The translations under genes were made by a program, and so were the position numbers. Under the pieces are notes generated by a model that did no database searches, was not told the DNA's origin, and worked only from the letters and a program-made list of their open reading frames with translations. Below, piece after piece: positions 5,143-6,872 of a stretch of 6,872 nucleotides of DNA (positions within the stretch are counted from its first letter, which is position 1; every line of letters starts with the position of its first letter). Source of the DNA: JBHIBA01 sp046758845 (GTDB lineage Bacteria > UBA8248 > JACPRG01 > G963555815); the NCBI GenBank assembly GCA_046758845.1, contig JBHIBA010000256.1, positions 1 through 6,872 of the forward strand. The letters are read 5' to 3'.

Positions 5143-6663
5143 ATGGCGGAACAGGTTCTCGTCCTCCCCGACGACACACACAACCGCACCCTCATCTCCA
5201 ACGTTCACCCGTCGGACTGGGTGAATCCCGAACCGGCCGGCCGCTACAACCTGGTGGTCGTCGGGGCCGGGACGGCGGGCCTCATCACGGCCGCGGGGGC
5301 CGCCGCTCTGGGCGCGCGGGTGGCCCTCGTCGAAAAACGTCTGATGGGCGGAGACTGCCTCAACGTGGGCTGCGTTCCCTCCAAGGGCCTGCTTCGCGCC
5401 GCCCGCGCCTGCGCCGACGTCCGGGACGCCGGTGACTTCGGCGTCTGCGTGCCATCCGGCGTCCGCGTCGATTTCCCTGCGGCCATGGAACGGATGAGAA
5501 GGCTACGCGCCCGGATCAGCCGCAACGACTCAGCGGCCCGCTACCGGGACATGGGGGTGGATGTATTCTTGGGCGAAGGCCGGTTCACCGGCCGGGGCGC
5601 GGCGGAGGTCGATGGCAAGCGGCTTCGCTTCCGCAAGGCCGTCATCGCCACGGGCGCCCGGCCTGCCGCCGCCCCGGTCCCAGGCATCGAGGAGGCGGGC
5701 TATCTCACCAATGAGACCGTCTTCTGGCTCACCGAACTTCCCCGGCGTCTGGCCGTCATCGGCGCCGGCCCCATCGGTTGCGAGCTGTCTCAGGCCTTCG
5801 CCCGCTTTGGCGCGGAGGTCTTCCTCATCCAAAGGAGAGAGCAAATCCTGATCCGCGAAGACCGGGACGCCGCGGAGCGGGTGGAGAAGGCCCTGGTGCG
5901 CGACGGTGTTCGTCTCCTCCTCGGAACAAAGACCCTCCAAGTCCGAAAGGAAGGGGATGAAAAGATCCTCAGGATCGAGCGCGAGGGAGGCCAGACAGAT
6001 CTGCGTGTGGACGAAATTCTCGTGGGGGCCGGACGCGCGCCAAACGTTCAGGGGCTCAACCTGGAAGCGGTCGGCGTCGAGTACGACGAGCGGAGCGGCG
6101 TCCGGGTCAATGACCGGCTCCAGACCACGAACTCGCAGATCTATGCGGCCGGTGACGTCTGCTCTCGTTATCAGTTCACCCACCTGGCCGACGCCCTGGC
6201 GCGGATCGTGATCCAGAACGCCCTCTTCCTGGGGCGGGCGAAGGTGAGCGCGCTGACCCTCCCGTGGTGTACCTACACCGACCCGGAGATCGCCCACGTG
6301 GGTCTGTCCGAAGAGCAGGCCGAAGAGCAGGGCCTCCCCGTGCAGATTTTCAGGTTGGAGCTATCCGACGTGGATCGGGCCGTTCTGGACGGCGAAGAAG
6401 GCGGCTTTCTGAAACTTCTCGTCAAGAAAGGCTCGGACAGGGTCATCGGGGCCACACTGGTCGCAAGACATGCGGGGGAGATGATATCGGAGATCACCCT
6501 GGCCATGACGGCGGGCATCGGGCTTAGGAAAATCTCGAGGACGATCCACCCCTACCCGACGCAGGCAGAAGTCCTCCGAAAGGCGGGCGACGCCTACAAC
6601 CGGACCCGCCTCACGCCCGCCGTCAAGACCCTCCTCCGGAAGTGGCTGGCCTGGAGCCGTTGA
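5143..6663 (+). CDS. FAD-dependent pyridine nucleotide-disulfide oxidoreductase (MerA/lipoamide dehydrogenase-like)
   Basis: The 506-residue flavoenzyme should pass electrons from NAD(P)H through FAD to a redox-active cysteine pair and on to an unknown acceptor. The FAD Rossmann motif is VVGAGTAGL (39-47), the redox disulfide GGDCLNVGCVPSK (69-81; Cys72 and Cys77), then ATGARP (169-174), the NAD(P)H-binding VIGAGPIGCE (205-214) and the second FAD motif YAAGDVC (334-340). The dimerisation domain from about 372 ends with IHPYPTQAE (468-476): the position of the catalytic His of lipoamide dehydrogenase, just before Pro-Thr, is Tyr471, as in MerA, while Glu476 is kept. The C-terminus lacks the vicinal Cys pair of mercuric reductase, and there is no N-terminal heavy-metal domain and no mer gene nearby. 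Automated pipelines would call it mercuric reductase; I think that is misleading. The N-terminal NVHPSDWVNPEPAGRYNL (20-37) is, from memory, typical of VTT-associated members, supporting a joint role with the upstream gene. Confidence 0.93.
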   Translation: MAEQVLVLPDDTHNRTLISNVHPSDWVNPEPAGRYNLVVVGAGTAGLITAAGAAALGARVALVEKRLMGGDCLNVGCVPSKGLLRAARACADVRDAGDFGVCVPSGVRVDFPAAMERMRRLRARISRNDSAARYRDMGVDVFLGEGRFTGRGAAEVDGKRLRFRKAVIATGARPAAAPVPGIEEAGYLTNETVFWLTELPRRLAVIGAGPIGCELSQAFARFGAEVFLIQRREQILIREDRDAAERVEKALVRDGVRLLLGTKTLQVRKEGDEKILRIEREGGQTDLRVDEILVGAGRAPNVQGLNLEAVGVEYDERSGVRVNDRLQTTNSQIYAAGDVCSRYQFTHLADALARIVIQNALFLGRAKVSALTLPWCTYTDPEIAHVGLSEEQAEEQGLPVQIFRLELSDVDRAVLDGEEGGFLKLLVKKGSDRVIGATLVARHAGEMISEITLAMTAGIGLRKISRTIHPYPTQAEVLRKAGDAYNRTRLTPAVKTLLRKWLAWSR

Positions 6664-6775
6664 AAATCGCCCTCTTTCCACCGGCGCCCTCACGCTTGAC
6701 ACGGACACGCTGATGGAAGGGTGCTGAAAAACCCCGGCTCAGTCCCCGCTCAGGGGTGGCTCGATCCAGCGGGAT
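6664..6775. other. Short intergenic spacer after the flavoprotein gene
   Basis: This spacer holds no gene. A run ACCCCGGCTCAGTCCCC followed by GCTCAGGGG (about 6731-6756) can fold only weakly and has no T-run, so no terminator is called. TTGACA at 6697-6702 resembles a -35 box, but no matching -10 follows at the right distance. Confidence 0.4.
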
Positions 6776-6872
6776 TGTCATTCCGAACGAAGTGAGGAAT
6801 CTCCTCAAGCTCGAAACCCCTTGTTTTTTGGGGAGTTGGAAAGAGACCCTTTAATCCGAACGAGATTCTTCG
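6776..6872. repeat. Intergenic palindromic repeat, right arm cut by the window edge
   Basis: The sequence from TGTCATTCCGAACGAAG to GAGGAATCTC (6776-6803) matches a class of short dispersed repeats I recall from many environmental bacterial genomes. At the end of the window GAGATTCTTCG (6862-6872) begins what looks like the inverted second arm, since it is the near reverse complement of the end of the first arm. TCCGAACGA also recurs directly at 6782-6790 and 6855-6863. Between them, CCCC and GGGG flank a T-run near 6817-6834. Such elements are usually multi-copy and mobilised in trans or inert; no transposase is visible here. Confidence 0.6.

Noticed and set aside
5530..6297. A 255-codon minus-strand open frame inside the flavoprotein gene
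   Set aside because: It is an antisense shadow of the clearly conserved flavoprotein coding sequence; no motif or start signal supports it.

Overview
This is a GC-rich bacterial chromosome segment with long non-coding stretches, broken genes and several dispersed-looking repeats. No rRNA or taxonomically decisive gene is present. The style (GC-rich, lipid-linked sugar transferases, a VTT membrane protein beside a mercuric-reductase-like flavoprotein, and a TGTCATTCCGAACGAAGTGAGGAATC repeat class seen in many environmental lineages, here at 6776-6803) would fit a deltaproteobacterial/Desulfobacterota, Nitrospirota or similar environmental genome. That placement is inference and weak.

Left half (1-3645), all genes on the minus strand: this looks like an eroded piece of a surface-polysaccharide cluster. 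In transcription order it runs: possible promoter (3619-3645); an intact GT-B family 4 glycosyltransferase (2421-3560); directly joined to it, a truncated and frameshifted remnant of a second, GT2-type glycosyltransferase (about 2215-2440); about 415 bases without a convincing gene; an intact membrane-anchored polyprenyl-phosphate-type GT2 (836-1798); and a short fragment carrying the N-terminal nucleotide-binding motif of an NAD-dependent epimerase/dehydratase (668-775). Bases 1-667 hold no gene I can support. Two intact transferases between two gene scraps suggest deletion and decay in a formerly larger cluster.

Middle (3646-4274): the gap between the divergent gene sets contains a large imperfect inverted repeat of about 396 bases (3804-4199). 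It has 44-45 base outer arms, a perfect 17-bp central hairpin and further nested hairpins. It is the most striking unexplained structure here.

Right half (4275-6663), plus strand: a VTT/TVP38 (SNARE-associated/DedA-like) membrane protein is followed 121 bases later by a class-I pyridine nucleotide-disulfide oxidoreductase of the MerA/lipoamide dehydrogenase superfamily. The oxidoreductase lacks the mercury-handling features of true MerA. The two are a recurrent partnership, sometimes fused in one protein in other bacteria, so they probably work together at the membrane, but the substrate is unknown. Between them, and overlapping the stop codon of the first gene, lies a 15-bp tandem array whose units each form a small hairpin, with apparent compensatory base changes. 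The right end (6664-6872) holds an intergenic repeat whose second arm is cut by the window edge.
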